DNA from: Vibrio sp. RE88
GTDB lineage: Bacteria > Pseudomonadota > Gammaproteobacteria > Enterobacterales > Vibrionaceae
Assembly: GCF_013113835.1 (NCBI RefSeq)
Contig: NZ_VTYQ01000005.1
Location: 62,001 to 126,000 of the forward strand
Reading direction: 5' to 3'
Length of the DNA stretch: 64,000 bases
Below are positions 8,511 through 16,993 of the stretch, one piece after another. Position numbers and translations under genes: made by a program. Below the pieces are notes generated by a model. It was given only the letters and a program-made list of their open reading frames with translations. It had not been told where the DNA came from and did not search any database. Within the stretch, counting starts at the first letter, position 1. Every line of letters begins with the position of its first letter.

Positions 8511-9492
8511 TCACGTAGAGCAAACCGCTCTGGTTCTTCTCGGCATGGGTGAAGACGCCGCTGCCAAAGTGCTGCGTAACTTCACTCGAGATGAAACCCA
8601 GCGTGTGACAAAAGCAATGGCGAAATTGAGTGGGATAAAAAGTGATAGTGCCAACGGCGTTATCCAGCACTTCTTTGAGGACTTTCGTCAACACAGTGGC
8701 ATCCGTGGGGCGTCAAAAGAGTACCTGTCGAACACACTGCGTAAAGCGCTAGGTAATGACTTAGCCAAAGGGCTGCTCAACAACCTATACGGTGATGAGA
8801 TTCGGAATAATATGCAGCGCTTACAGTGGGTGGAAGCTGAGGTTTTAGCCCGATTCATATCTAATGAGCACCCGCAGATGCAGGCGATATTTCTAGCCTA
8901 CCTGCCACCGGAAAGCTCATCAACAGTGCTCAAGCATTTACCTGAAGACTACCATGATGAACTCCTGTATCGGATTGCTCAGCTTCAGGATATTGACCAT
9001 CAGGTTGCGAGCGATCTGAATGACCTGATTGAACGCTGTATTGAACAAGTATCGGTCAGTCAGAGTGCGCCGCTCTCTGGAGTTAAACAAGTGGCGGACA
9101 TCATTAACCGATTTGAAGGTGACCGTGGTTCATTGATGGAAATGCTCAAGTTGCACGATGAAGAAGTGGTGAGTGAAATTGAGCAAAACATGTTCGACTT
9201 CATGGTGCTAGGTCGACAGAGAGAAGAAACAATGGATCGCTTGGTTCAGCAAGTTCCACTCGAACTTTGGGGTGTGGCTCTGAAAGGTGCAGAGATTCTT
9301 CTTCAGCAAACCATTAAAAGTGCAATGCCACAGCGCATGGTCAAAGCACTGGAAGACGACATGGAAATTCGCGGAGCGGTGCCACTAAGTCGAGTGGAGC
9401 GCGCGAGACAAGAAATCATGCAGATCGTACGTGAGCTGGATGAGGCGGGTGAAATCGAACTCGTGCTTTATGACGAACCTACAGTGGAGTAA
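8473..9492 (+). CDS. fliG: Flagellar motor switch protein FliG
   Basis: C-ring rotor protein that contacts the stator. It has 339 residues with the normal N, middle and C armadillo-like domains. The middle domain shows EHPQMQAIFLAYLPPESSS, the EHPQ motif that contacts FliM. The C-terminal torque helix includes GAVPLSRVERARQEIMQIVRELDEAGEI. Translation starts inside the end of fliF, as is common for this pair. Confidence 0.95.
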   Translation: MNTAESKQKATLSHVEQTALVLLGMGEDAAAKVLRNFTRDETQRVTKAMAKLSGIKSDSANGVIQHFFEDFRQHSGIRGASKEYLSNTLRKALGNDLAKGLLNNLYGDEIRNNMQRLQWVEAEVLARFISNEHPQMQAIFLAYLPPESSSTVLKHLPEDYHDELLYRIAQLQDIDHQVASDLNDLIERCIEQVSVSQSAPLSGVKQVADIINRFEGDRGSLMEMLKLHDEEVVSEIEQNMFDFMVLGRQREETMDRLVQQVPLELWGVALKGAEILLQQTIKSAMPQRMVKALEDDMEIRGAVPLSRVERARQEIMQIVRELDEAGEIELVLYDEPTVE

Positions 9493-9495
9493 AGC

Positions 9496-10245
9496 ATGTC
9501 ACTAGTGAAATCCAATTTACTGCAAGTTCCAGCATCAGGTTATCGCATTCATCGCTTTCCACCACTGGCACAGCCAATGGCAGGCGACGATGAATTTGCC
9601 ATCGATGATTCCTGGCAGGAATCCCAGATAGACCTGCAACAAAAGCTTGAAGAAGGGTTCCAGACAGGTCTCGAACAGGGACATGAAGAAGGCCTCCGTC
9701 AAGGGTTGAGCCAGGGGAAACAGCAAGGCTTACTGGAAGGCCAGAAAGAAGGTTTCCAGAAAGGCTTCGTATCGGGTGAACAGTCCGGTAAGCAGACATT
9801 TCTTGAAGCGACTAAGCCAGTAAATGAGCTTTATCAAACCTTGTCACGTTGGCAGTCTGAGCGTGAGCAACAGCAGCGACACATCATTTGCGAACTGGTA
9901 CAAAAGGTCGCACAACAGGTGATTCGAGCAGAGCTGACTTTGATGCCACAACAAATCCTAGCGCTCGTTGATGAAACACTCGAAGCGATGCCCGGAAAAA
10001 CAGAGAAGGTGACTGTTCATCTTAACCCTCAGGATCTTGACCGCATCACTCAAATCAATGCGGAATTGCCGAAAGAGTGGAAGCTGGTCGCCAACCCAGA
10101 ACTGCCGACTGGCGGGTGTCATTTGGTGACCGATGATGCTGAGGCGGACGCCAGCTGTGACTCGCGCTTACAAGCTTGCATGGACAACGTCAAAGAGCAC
10201 TTGCTCGAAGAAGTGACACCTGTGGTTGAAGCTGACAATGAGTAA
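9496..10245 (+). CDS. fliH: Flagellar assembly protein FliH
   Basis: Regulates the export ATPase FliI and tethers it to the C ring. The 249-residue protein contains a run of GxxxG-type repeats (about 52-99, EGFQTGLEQGHEEGLRQGLS and onwards) that is the hallmark of FliH. A V-type ATPase subunit E-like C-terminal domain follows. The gene is 3 nt after fliG and overlaps fliI by 8 nt. Confidence 0.93.
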   Translation: MSLVKSNLLQVPASGYRIHRFPPLAQPMAGDDEFAIDDSWQESQIDLQQKLEEGFQTGLEQGHEEGLRQGLSQGKQQGLLEGQKEGFQKGFVSGEQSGKQTFLEATKPVNELYQTLSRWQSEREQQQRHIICELVQKVAQQVIRAELTLMPQQILALVDETLEAMPGKTEKVTVHLNPQDLDRITQINAELPKEWKLVANPELPTGGCHLVTDDAEADASCDSRLQACMDNVKEHLLEEVTPVVEADNE

Positions 10246-11584
10246 TACGCTCGCATTTGATCTTCTGTCTGAACGAACCAGTGAAGCCATTGCTTCGCTG
10301 GATTCCATTCCCGTGGCTAGGGTCACAGGGCGACTGGTAAAAGTCACAGGGCTGATGCTGCAAGCGGTAGGTTGTCGCTTTAAGCTTGAACAACGCTGCC
10401 TAGTTGAGACAGCGGAAGGTGACATGATTGAAGCACAAGTTGTGGGCTTTGATCATACCATCGCTTATCTGATGCCAATTCGTCGCCTTGGTGGATTATT
10501 TGCGGGAGCGAAAGTGATCCCACTGGATGGAGACAGCACAGTTCAGCTCAGCGAAAACTGGATGGGACGCGTGGTGAATGGGCTAGGTGAAGCTCTTGAT
10601 GATGGACCTGTCTTGCAAGGTGGTGATCGCGTTTCACTAGAGCCTAAACCAATCAACCCTCTAAAGCGTAGACCCGTTGATTCACCGCTCAATGTTGGGG
10701 TACGAGCGATCAATGGCCTACTTACGGTAGGTAAAGGTCAACGTATTGGGTTAATGGCGGGCAGTGGAGTGGGGAAAAGTGTTTTGATGGGAATGATTAC
10801 TCAAAATACGGAAGCGGATGTCATTGTCGTAGGCCTGATTGGTGAACGTGGTCGTGAAGTCCGTGAATTCATTGAGTCTAACTTGACTCCTGAAGCGCGT
10901 GAGAAAGCGATTATCATTGCTGCGCCAGCAGACGAATCGCCGCTGATGCGTCTTAGAGCTATGCTGCTATGCCACCGAGTTGCAGAGTATTTTCGTGATA
11001 AGGGGAAAGATGTCTTGCTAATGGTGGACTCGTTGACTCGTTATGCGATGGCACAGCGAGAAATTGCCCTTTCTCTAGGTGAACCGCCTGCCACTCGAGG
11101 CTATCCACCATCGGTATTTAATGCCTTGCCGCAGTTACTTGAACGTGCCGGAAACAGCGAAAACCCAAATGGTAGCCTAACTGCCATCTATACCATTCTT
11201 GCTGCAGGGGATGATCAGCAAGATCCAGTGGTTGACTCTGCGCGGGCCATTCTTGATGGTCATGTTGTTTTATCTCGTAAACTGGCAGAACAAGGACATT
11301 ATCCGGCGATTGACGTTAATGCTTCGGTGAGCCGCTGTATGACAGCTTGCTCACAGCCTGTCCACCTGACCTTGGCGAACGAGTTTCGCAAGACTTATTC
11401 GAATTACCTTCAAGTTAAAGATCTACTGCCACTGGGAGGTTACCAACCGGGACAGGATCCAGAACTGGATCGCTCGGTGGCTTTGTATCCACAGCTGACG
11501 GCATACCTTCAGCAAGCGGCAGACTGCTCGGTGGATTTTCCTCAAAGCCTGACCGAACTGGCGCAGCTCTTTCAATCAAATTAG
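10238..11584 (+). CDS. fliI: Flagellum-specific ATPase FliI
   Basis: F1-like ATPase that energises and orders flagellar type III export. It has 448 residues from the ATG at 10238. An in-frame TTG at 10226 is less likely. Walker A is GLMAGSGVGKS, with the family signature PPSVFNALPQLLERAGNSENGS-like stretch and LVMVDSLTRYAMAQREIALS nearby. The C-terminal helical domain ends with SLTELAQLF. It overlaps the end of fliH and is followed by fliJ. Confidence 0.95.
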   Translation: MSNTLAFDLLSERTSEAIASLDSIPVARVTGRLVKVTGLMLQAVGCRFKLEQRCLVETAEGDMIEAQVVGFDHTIAYLMPIRRLGGLFAGAKVIPLDGDSTVQLSENWMGRVVNGLGEALDDGPVLQGGDRVSLEPKPINPLKRRPVDSPLNVGVRAINGLLTVGKGQRIGLMAGSGVGKSVLMGMITQNTEADVIVVGLIGERGREVREFIESNLTPEAREKAIIIAAPADESPLMRLRAMLLCHRVAEYFRDKGKDVLLMVDSLTRYAMAQREIALSLGEPPATRGYPPSVFNALPQLLERAGNSENPNGSLTAIYTILAAGDDQQDPVVDSARAILDGHVVLSRKLAEQGHYPAIDVNASVSRCMTACSQPVHLTLANEFRKTYSNYLQVKDLLPLGGYQPGQDPELDRSVALYPQLTAYLQQAADCSVDFPQSLTELAQLFQSN

Positions 11585-11594
11585 GAATTAACGT

Positions 11595-12035
11595 ATGGAA
11601 GCGAAATTGCGTGCTGTGGAGAAGTTTCAGAAAATTCAGCAAAAGCATCGAGATAGAATGTCTGCGCAGTTGGAATCGCTTCGTCAACAGCACACAGTAG
11701 TTCAGCAGCGTTTGCAACAACTGATGGAACTGAAGCGCCAGACGCAACCAAGATCGAGTCATGTTATGGCTTTACATCGAGAGGCATTACTCAATCGTAG
11801 CCGTGTGGATCAGATGCTTCATAAGCTGATTGTCCATCAGGAACATGAGCAGGAGGTGATGCAAGCGCAATGCACGTCGTTGCAAAAACAGCTTGAAAAT
11901 AAGCACCTCAGAGTCAAAGGTCTGGAAAATACTCTCGAACGTTGGAAGGAAGAGCACAATTCTGACATTCGACACAAGGAAGAGCTCGCGTTAGAAGAGA
12001 TTATCAATAGCCGATTCGCGCAAAAAGCTCAATAA
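11595..12035 (+). CDS. fliJ: Flagellar export chaperone FliJ
   Basis: Coiled-coil export chaperone escort that fits in the FliI hexamer. The 146-residue product is almost entirely charged helix, with heptad-like Gln/Leu patterns throughout, and starts 10 nt after fliI. Sequence identity in FliJ proteins is low, so position as the last gene of the fliEFGHIJ set is the main support. Confidence 0.85.
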   Translation: MEAKLRAVEKFQKIQQKHRDRMSAQLESLRQQHTVVQQRLQQLMELKRQTQPRSSHVMALHREALLNRSRVDQMLHKLIVHQEHEQEVMQAQCTSLQKQLENKHLRVKGLENTLERWKEEHNSDIRHKEELALEEIINSRFAQKAQ

Positions 12036-12112
12036 TTCGTCACCCGCAAGGCTTTGCGTCACCTTAAACTGCATCAAGCCTGATTTACCCTAAGGAGGAG
12101 AGAAAGGTTGGT

Positions 12113-13483
12113 ATGCTTAAGTTAAGAGATGCAAACGTCCTTATCATCAAAGAATTTCCGAACAAAAACATTAGCATATCTAGTCTTATGCTCTCTTTGG
12201 GAATCAAGCAACATAAGATTATTCATCTGAATTCCCCACATGAAGCGCTTAATCGGACGTTCCATGGCCGTTTTGATATTCTGATTTGTGATCAGAGCTT
12301 TCGCAAAAACACGGTTAAGTCACAGGATCTGATTCTTGAGTTGAGAAAGTCGAAGACTATAGATGAGCGCTCGACAATCATTATGGATTGCGCGGACAGC
12401 AGTATCCGTGACAGCTCTTATTACTTTGGTGATGTCCACCTCAAGCCGGAAGATAATCAGCGGGATATTAGTGTTCTTATCCGCAAGGTGTTTGAGAAGA
12501 AGAATAAGGTTTGGCCTCTGCTTCAGCGCAACGATATTGAGTGTGCTGACGAGATGGAAAAGCGCTACCAATTCTTTGAGCAGCACTACTTTGAGTATCA
12601 GTATGATTTCAAACTCAATCGTGCCCACCATCACTTGGTCAAACGTGAACTAAAACAAGCCACGGAGCTATATGGTGCGTTGATAAAAGAGGCGGGCAAG
12701 CGAGATTATTCTCTAGAGATCAGCCTGTTTCTCAATGCGTTGGTATTAAATGCTCAGTCAGACGACGCGCTGGAGCTTTATAACAAGTTCAATTCTGCCA
12801 AGTTTCAACTCGGTCAGCCATTTGACGAGATAGGGACGTTGCTGATGTTGCAAAATGGCAGCATACAGGATGCTTATCGCCTGTTAGCTCATTCAGGCTC
12901 ACGTTGGGGGCTTAGTTTGGCTCATCAGACATCGTTGGCGTTGATGAGCATTGCCGCCGGTCGATATGATGATGCTCTGGTTCATTTCTCCTCTGGTCTT
13001 AATACCGCCAAACTGATCAATCGGGATGTTGCCCAGCACACTCTGAACTATCTGTTCGCATTGCTAATGCTTTGGATGCGAAGTGAAGAGGGGAGTGGTT
13101 TGTATGAGAAGAAATTTGATCAGGTCGTTAAAGAAATGTCCCGCCACAAGCTCACGGATAGCGAAAGTCAGCATCTGGCATTAATTCAGCTTCATGCTGA
13201 ATTTCTCACGGGGGCCCGACAAAGCGCGGAGTCTGTGCTGGATAGCTTTACCCGTAAGCTCGACAAAGTGAGCAGTGTGGCGAAAATCCATGCACTATTT
13301 CTTTCTACGGGTTTGTCTAACAAAGACAACCTTACCCTCATTTTTGACAATCTTCTTCATCACGACAGTGTGTTTATGTTTGAACCACTTCCTCCTGTCT
13401 GTGCTGCGTTGGTTAAACGCATTGATTTTAAGCAATTTGCCAGTGACATGAAGCGTTTTAATCGCGAGAAAGTGGCTGAGTAG
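12113..13483 (+). CDS. Receiver-domain protein with TPR-like helical region
   Basis: Function unknown. It has 456 residues. Residues about 7-122 look like a diverged receiver domain: a beta-strand ending FDILICDQSF places an aspartate at 60, and VHLKPED places a lysine at 111. The rest is helical with TPR-like pairs, for example ELKQATELYGALIKEAGKRD, DDALELYNKF and AAGRYDDALVHFSSGLNTAK. No DNA-binding output is visible, so it may work through protein contacts. A ribosome site TAAGGAGGAG lies 11-21 nt before the ATG. It follows fliJ by 77 nt and could be co-transcribed, but a motility role is only inference. Confidence 0.75.
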   Translation: MLKLRDANVLIIKEFPNKNISISSLMLSLGIKQHKIIHLNSPHEALNRTFHGRFDILICDQSFRKNTVKSQDLILELRKSKTIDERSTIIMDCADSSIRDSSYYFGDVHLKPEDNQRDISVLIRKVFEKKNKVWPLLQRNDIECADEMEKRYQFFEQHYFEYQYDFKLNRAHHHLVKRELKQATELYGALIKEAGKRDYSLEISLFLNALVLNAQSDDALELYNKFNSAKFQLGQPFDEIGTLLMLQNGSIQDAYRLLAHSGSRWGLSLAHQTSLALMSIAAGRYDDALVHFSSGLNTAKLINRDVAQHTLNYLFALLMLWMRSEEGSGLYEKKFDQVVKEMSRHKLTDSESQHLALIQLHAEFLTGARQSAESVLDSFTRKLDKVSSVAKIHALFLSTGLSNKDNLTLIFDNLLHHDSVFMFEPLPPVCAALVKRIDFKQFASDMKRFNREKVAE

Positions 13484-13566
13484 TTGTGACTCTGTTTTCA
13501 GGACCAAAATAGCCTAAGCGACCTGTTTTGAACCGCAATTAAATCCAATTTTTATCTCTGGGATAA

Positions 13567-13585
13567 GGTTTCCGAATTGGAAACC
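13567..13585. repeat. Inverted repeat between receiver/TPR gene and M23 gene
   Basis: Perfect 7-bp arms GGTTTCC and GGAAACC flank GAATT. No T-run follows, so this is more likely an operator-type site or weak hairpin than an intrinsic terminator. Confidence 0.4.
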
Positions 13586-13662
13586 TGACTCTTCTCGCGT
13601 CATTTTGCCCTGATAGAATTCCTCTCACTTTAATGATTGTAAGAGTGTGTCATTGAGAAAGT

Positions 13663-14631
13663 ATGGAATCTAATCACTTAACCGTTATGGTCACTGGCAT
13701 TGAGGGGACGCGCTTTTTTAATCTGTCGTTCCGGGCTATTACAGGGATTAAGTACTCGCTGTTATTTATTGCTGTGGTGTTCTTTACCCTGCTTGGACTT
13801 TTGTCGATTCTAGCGGGCGATGCCTCTGATTCCGAACGGGAAAAAAGTGAACTGTTGAGCAAAGCCTATTCTCTCGAAAAAGAGCTAATACGCTCACACG
13901 AATTTCAGAGTGACTTAGAAAGCCACCTGACGAGAAAGAAGCAAGATCTCGCTTATGTGACGGACAAACTGCGTGATATTGAGTCTGCGCTGGAGCTTTC
14001 CAACGAGTCCTTAGACTTAAGAGATAGAGTTGATAGTGCCGCGCTCAGTACTGCGGTTCGTCATCAGATGATGCAATTGATACCCAATGGACGGCCAGTT
14101 AAAGCGGGTTATCTTTCTTCCCATTACGGTCGCAGGGTTCATCCAGTCACCAAAATGAAAGCCATGCATCATGGTATTGATTACGCGGTTAATGCTGGAA
14201 CTCCAATTTACGCTCCGGCTGATGGCATTATCGAAGTGGCGAGAAAAAGTAATAAAGGCTCAGGCAATTTCTTAAAACTGGCGCACTCATTCGGTTTTAC
14301 TTCTTCTTACTCTCACCTGAGTGCATTCAAGGTGAAGCGTGGAGATTACGTTAAGAAAGGTGATTTGATTGGCCTGTCGGGTAACTCTGGGTTATCGACT
14401 GGGTATCACCTGCATTATGAGGTTCGTTTGGTGGGGCGTTCTCTGGATCCATTGCCTTTTACCAAATGGGAAATGAATAACTTTGACTCGATTTTCGAAT
14501 CGAATAAGGACGTAAAATGGGATTACTTGGTAAACAGAATCGAGAATCAAATAGCCACTGCTCTCAAACTGTCATCGCGGAAGGAGGCTATATTGAAGGA
14601 CAACTCAAGCTTACTTGTAACATCCAGATAG
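13663..14631 (+). CDS. Membrane-anchored M23 family peptidase (LytM domain)
   Basis: Predicted peptidoglycan endopeptidase. It has 322 residues: a short cytoplasmic N-terminus, one transmembrane helix (about 31-51), a coiled-coil stalk (about 56-122) and a C-terminal M23 domain (about 147-266). Zinc-ligand motifs are intact: HxxxD with H169 and D173 (MHHGIDY), and HLH at 249-251, with H218 in YSHLS. The last 115 nt of the gene are shared with the start of a bactofilin gene in another frame. Paired M23 peptidase and bactofilin genes shape cells in other bacteria (CcmA with Csd proteins in Helicobacter). The same role here is inference. Confidence 0.88.
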   Translation: MESNHLTVMVTGIEGTRFFNLSFRAITGIKYSLLFIAVVFFTLLGLLSILAGDASDSEREKSELLSKAYSLEKELIRSHEFQSDLESHLTRKKQDLAYVTDKLRDIESALELSNESLDLRDRVDSAALSTAVRHQMMQLIPNGRPVKAGYLSSHYGRRVHPVTKMKAMHHGIDYAVNAGTPIYAPADGIIEVARKSNKGSGNFLKLAHSFGFTSSYSHLSAFKVKRGDYVKKGDLIGLSGNSGLSTGYHLHYEVRLVGRSLDPLPFTKWEMNNFDSIFESNKDVKWDYLVNRIENQIATALKLSSRKEAILKDNSSLLVTSR

Positions 14632-14957
14632 ATGGTCAAATAAAGGGCAGCATTGAAACCGATCGTAGTGTCACCATTAGTGCGACCGGATCTGTTGACG
14701 GTTCGATTCGCGCTGAACGTCTGATTATCAATGGCCGCTTCCTTGGCAAGGTTTACACCAAAAGCTTAGAGATTCTAGAACACGGCTACCTTGAGGGGGA
14801 AGTGTCTGCCACAGAGTTTACCATTCAGAAAGGTGGGGTCTTTCTAGGTAACTCAAAGAATGTCTCCACAGAGGAAGTCGTTAATCTAGACGCTGCGAAA
14901 AAAACATCCAAGCCAAAGGCAAAAACAGAACAAGGTAAAGTCGAGCAGTGTGCTTGA
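14517..14957 (+). CDS. Bactofilin family protein
   Basis: Cytoskeletal polymer-forming protein. It has 146 residues with a right-handed beta-helix core (about 18-115) built from repeats such as EGQLKLTCNIQIDGQIKGSI and AERLIINGRFLGKVYTKSLE. A basic disordered tail (KTSKPKAKTEQGK) follows. The ATG at 14517 has AAGGA about 8 nt upstream and lies inside the M23 gene, overlapping it by 115 nt in a different frame. The bactofilin probably positions the upstream peptidase. Confidence 0.92.
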   Translation: MGLLGKQNRESNSHCSQTVIAEGGYIEGQLKLTCNIQIDGQIKGSIETDRSVTISATGSVDGSIRAERLIINGRFLGKVYTKSLEILEHGYLEGEVSATEFTIQKGGVFLGNSKNVSTEEVVNLDAAKKTSKPKAKTEQGKVEQCA

Positions 14958-14970
14958 GACTAAAAGCAAG

Positions 14971-15003
14971 AAGAGTCAGTACAACTCTGTAATGACTCTT
15001 TTC
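14971..15003 (+). terminator. Terminator after bactofilin gene
   Basis: Stem arms AAGAGTCA and TGACTCTT (14971-14978 and 14993-15000) enclose a 14-nt loop and are followed by T residues. Confidence 0.5.
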
Positions 15004-15005
15004 TA

Positions 15006-15407
15006 TCACTTTGACTTAACTTTTTTGTCAGCTTCGCTCCTAGGTGTTGATCTCTGAGATGCCCTCCGAGCCAAGTTATCAACCTTTACTCTGTCGTGAT
15101 CCAAACCGAGCTCATGGCAAGCCTCTTCATATGACTTCCCTGTATGGATGACAAGGATATCAATCGCACATTTGAAATGATCCACTTTCTTGCCTGTCGT
15201 TAAAATAATATTGGACGAGTTATGAGCCTAGAATTTTCCGACTAGAGTTTTCGGATGCTTTTTACCTAACTCTTTAATAATGTCGTACATCGCTTCGCTT
15301 TCTGTAGGACCTTCTCCTACTACTTGACCAAATATAGCGAGCCACTTTGTATCGCTGTCACATGTCTTAGTTTGAAGGGTTTTAACCTTAATATTTATTT
15401 CTTTCAT
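15006..15407 (-). pseudogene. Small ORF pair or gene interrupted by an in-frame TAG
   Basis: Reading from ATG at 15407, 59 codons run to a TAG at 15230-15228 (MKEINIKVKTLQTKTCDSDT, ending LVGKF). The same frame then stays open for another 73 codons to a TGA at 15008-15006, ending ASQRSTPRSEADKKVKSK. The second part has no ATG, and its best start would be a GTG before DHFKCAID. An open frame of that size after the stop, with a basic tail, suggests one gene of about 133 codons broken by a point mutation. Two short genes remain possible. The product was not recognised. It lies 10 nt after the upstream hypothetical gene. Confidence 0.4.
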
Positions 15408-15417
15408 ATGAGTTTTC

Positions 15418-15744
15418 CTATTTAGGAATAATGGTACTTCTTATGTCCTTTACGCCTAATATTCTACGACTTCGGCTGAATACGATATCTCTCGTTTTAA
15501 ATGGACCATATTGATGCAGGATGGTTTCACCGTCAATTTCACATATGTACCATTTGTCTTTTTTGTACCTTATTTTATTAATGACTACATCGTTATCTTT
15601 TACCAAAAACATTATGCATATCATCTTTCCTTCTGGAGCATCATAAGGTTTTGATTGTTTTTCTCTTTCTTTATCAAATCCGAAATACACCTCAGAAAAT
15701 GCAAAGTCTCTAATTATAGAATTGAACAAATATTTCTTTATCAT
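15418..15744 (-). CDS. Hypothetical protein, 108 residues
   Basis: Not recognised. A soluble, basic protein with no signal peptide or membrane segment, and aromatic-rich beta-like stretches such as IRYKKDKWYICEIDGETILH. The sequence is AT-rich compared with the core genes nearby, which suggests recent acquisition. It is upstream of, and on the same strand as, the interrupted ORF (10-nt gap), so the two probably form a small operon divergent from the pilin-like gene. Confidence 0.55.
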   Translation of the reverse strand: MIKKYLFNSIIRDFAFSEVYFGFDKEREKQSKPYDAPEGKMICIMFLVKDNDVVINKIRYKKDKWYICEIDGETILHQYGPFKTRDIVFSRSRRILGVKDIRSTIIPK

Positions 15745-15973
15745 TTATGCAGTACAACGAATTATTTACTGCCTCATCATAGACAATAGTGAAAAATCTT
15801 CTAGATAACTTTTAGTGATATTTCTAAAGAAATATGAGCGATTTTAATCAAGATTAAAAGACTATATTAAAGCATGCTTACATAAGTACATATGAGCCTG
15901 AATTTGGTGTTTGTAAGCCAATAATAAAAGCTTTTGTATATGGCCACCCTTGTTTATTAGAGGCTTATATGCT

Positions 15974-16486
15974 GTGAGATACAAAGGATTCACTTTGGTT
16001 GAGATGATTGTTGTTATCATCATTATTGGAGTATTGGCAGCGATGTCGATGCCAAGATACCTCGACTTTAAATACCATGCTCATCGATCAAAATTAAAAA
16101 GTTTACAATCAGACCTTAAAGCTTTGAACGCACTTATTCATTCGAAATCAGTAATACAAAATGTAAAAATGTCTAGAAATCAAACAGTAGAATTTAACGA
16201 AGGGGTATTGGTTGCCGTTGATTATGGATATATAAAAAGCTTCACAAGCGAGTCTGATACTATAGCCAACTTAGAAAAGGTATTTAATGTAGAGTTTGAA
16301 CCATTGTCGGGAAACAAGGCAATAACCACAGGAAGTTGGGGAATTCAGTCTACGGGAGCCATGATTCGTTTTGTCCCAAATGGAAAATCAGTAAATGATG
16401 ATTGTCGACTAGAGTACACAGAAGCGCTAGAGAGCTTAGGGTCCATCTCCGACCCTGAGTATCTAATTATTGACTCAGGTTGCTAA
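15974..16486 (+). CDS. MshA-like type IV pilin
   Basis: Secreted prepilin-type protein. The short leader MRYKG is followed by the prepilin peptidase site and FTLVEMIVVIIIIGVLAAMS, with the conserved Glu at +5. The rest is a pilin-like globular domain ending with a likely disulfide pair (DDCRLEY and the final DSGC), as in MshA-type pilins. The GTG at 15974 is preferred because AGAGG lies 10 nt upstream and the leader then has the usual length. An in-frame TTG at 15950 has no clear ribosome site. No pilus assembly genes are adjacent, so it must use machinery encoded elsewhere. It has 170 residues from the chosen start. Confidence 0.8.
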   Translation: MRYKGFTLVEMIVVIIIIGVLAAMSMPRYLDFKYHAHRSKLKSLQSDLKALNALIHSKSVIQNVKMSRNQTVEFNEGVLVAVDYGYIKSFTSESDTIANLEKVFNVEFEPLSGNKAITTGSWGIQSTGAMIRFVPNGKSVNDDCRLEYTEALESLGSISDPEYLIIDSGC

Positions 16487-16522
16487 TTGAACAGTTAATC
16501 TAAATTTCCGGTATCCAAACAC

Positions 16523-16993
16523 ATGTTGTCAATAAAACTTTGTAAATATGATGAAGTCGTCGAGACGGTAGACTACTTTACGCAGCTCTCATTCAGAAGC
16601 ACATTAAAAAATTCGTCTATAAATTATAAAGGTAGCTACGACTATATACTGTCATTTATTACAGAAGCTAGTAAATGTATCTACTTAATACGTAGAGAAG
16701 GGAAAATTATAGGATTGTTACTAATAAATTCTGGAGTAAGAGCTACACACCATTTATATGAAGTCTGGGATGAATTCTTCCATCTTACTTCTGAGTACCA
16801 TACCTTAGATACTGTGAATAAACTTAAACATCTAATGATTGATTTTTCATCTAATTGTGAGAATGGGAAAATTGACAGTAAGATAGTGTATTTTTCATAT
16901 ATGCTGTTGAGAAAGAATTATGGTGTAGCAGATGTTTTTAACAAAAAAGATCTCGATAAAAACCAACACTTTGAATGGATAACAATGAGATAA
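16523..16993 (+). CDS. Unknown protein, first of a tandem paralogous pair
   Basis: Not recognised. It has 156 residues, is soluble, and is AT-rich. Residues 35-110 align by eye with the next gene: YKGSYDYILSFI, SKCIYLIRREGKIIGLLLI and EVWDEFFHL. The IYLI...GKIIGLLLINSG pattern resembles a central strand pair of GNAT-like folds, but no acetyl-CoA binding loop (RGxGxG/A) is seen, so no enzyme function is assigned. It overlaps the next gene by 19 nt. Confidence 0.6.
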   Translation: MLSIKLCKYDEVVETVDYFTQLSFRSTLKNSSINYKGSYDYILSFITEASKCIYLIRREGKIIGLLLINSGVRATHHLYEVWDEFFHLTSEYHTLDTVNKLKHLMIDFSSNCENGKIDSKIVYFSYMLLRKNYGVADVFNKKDLDKNQHFEWITMR

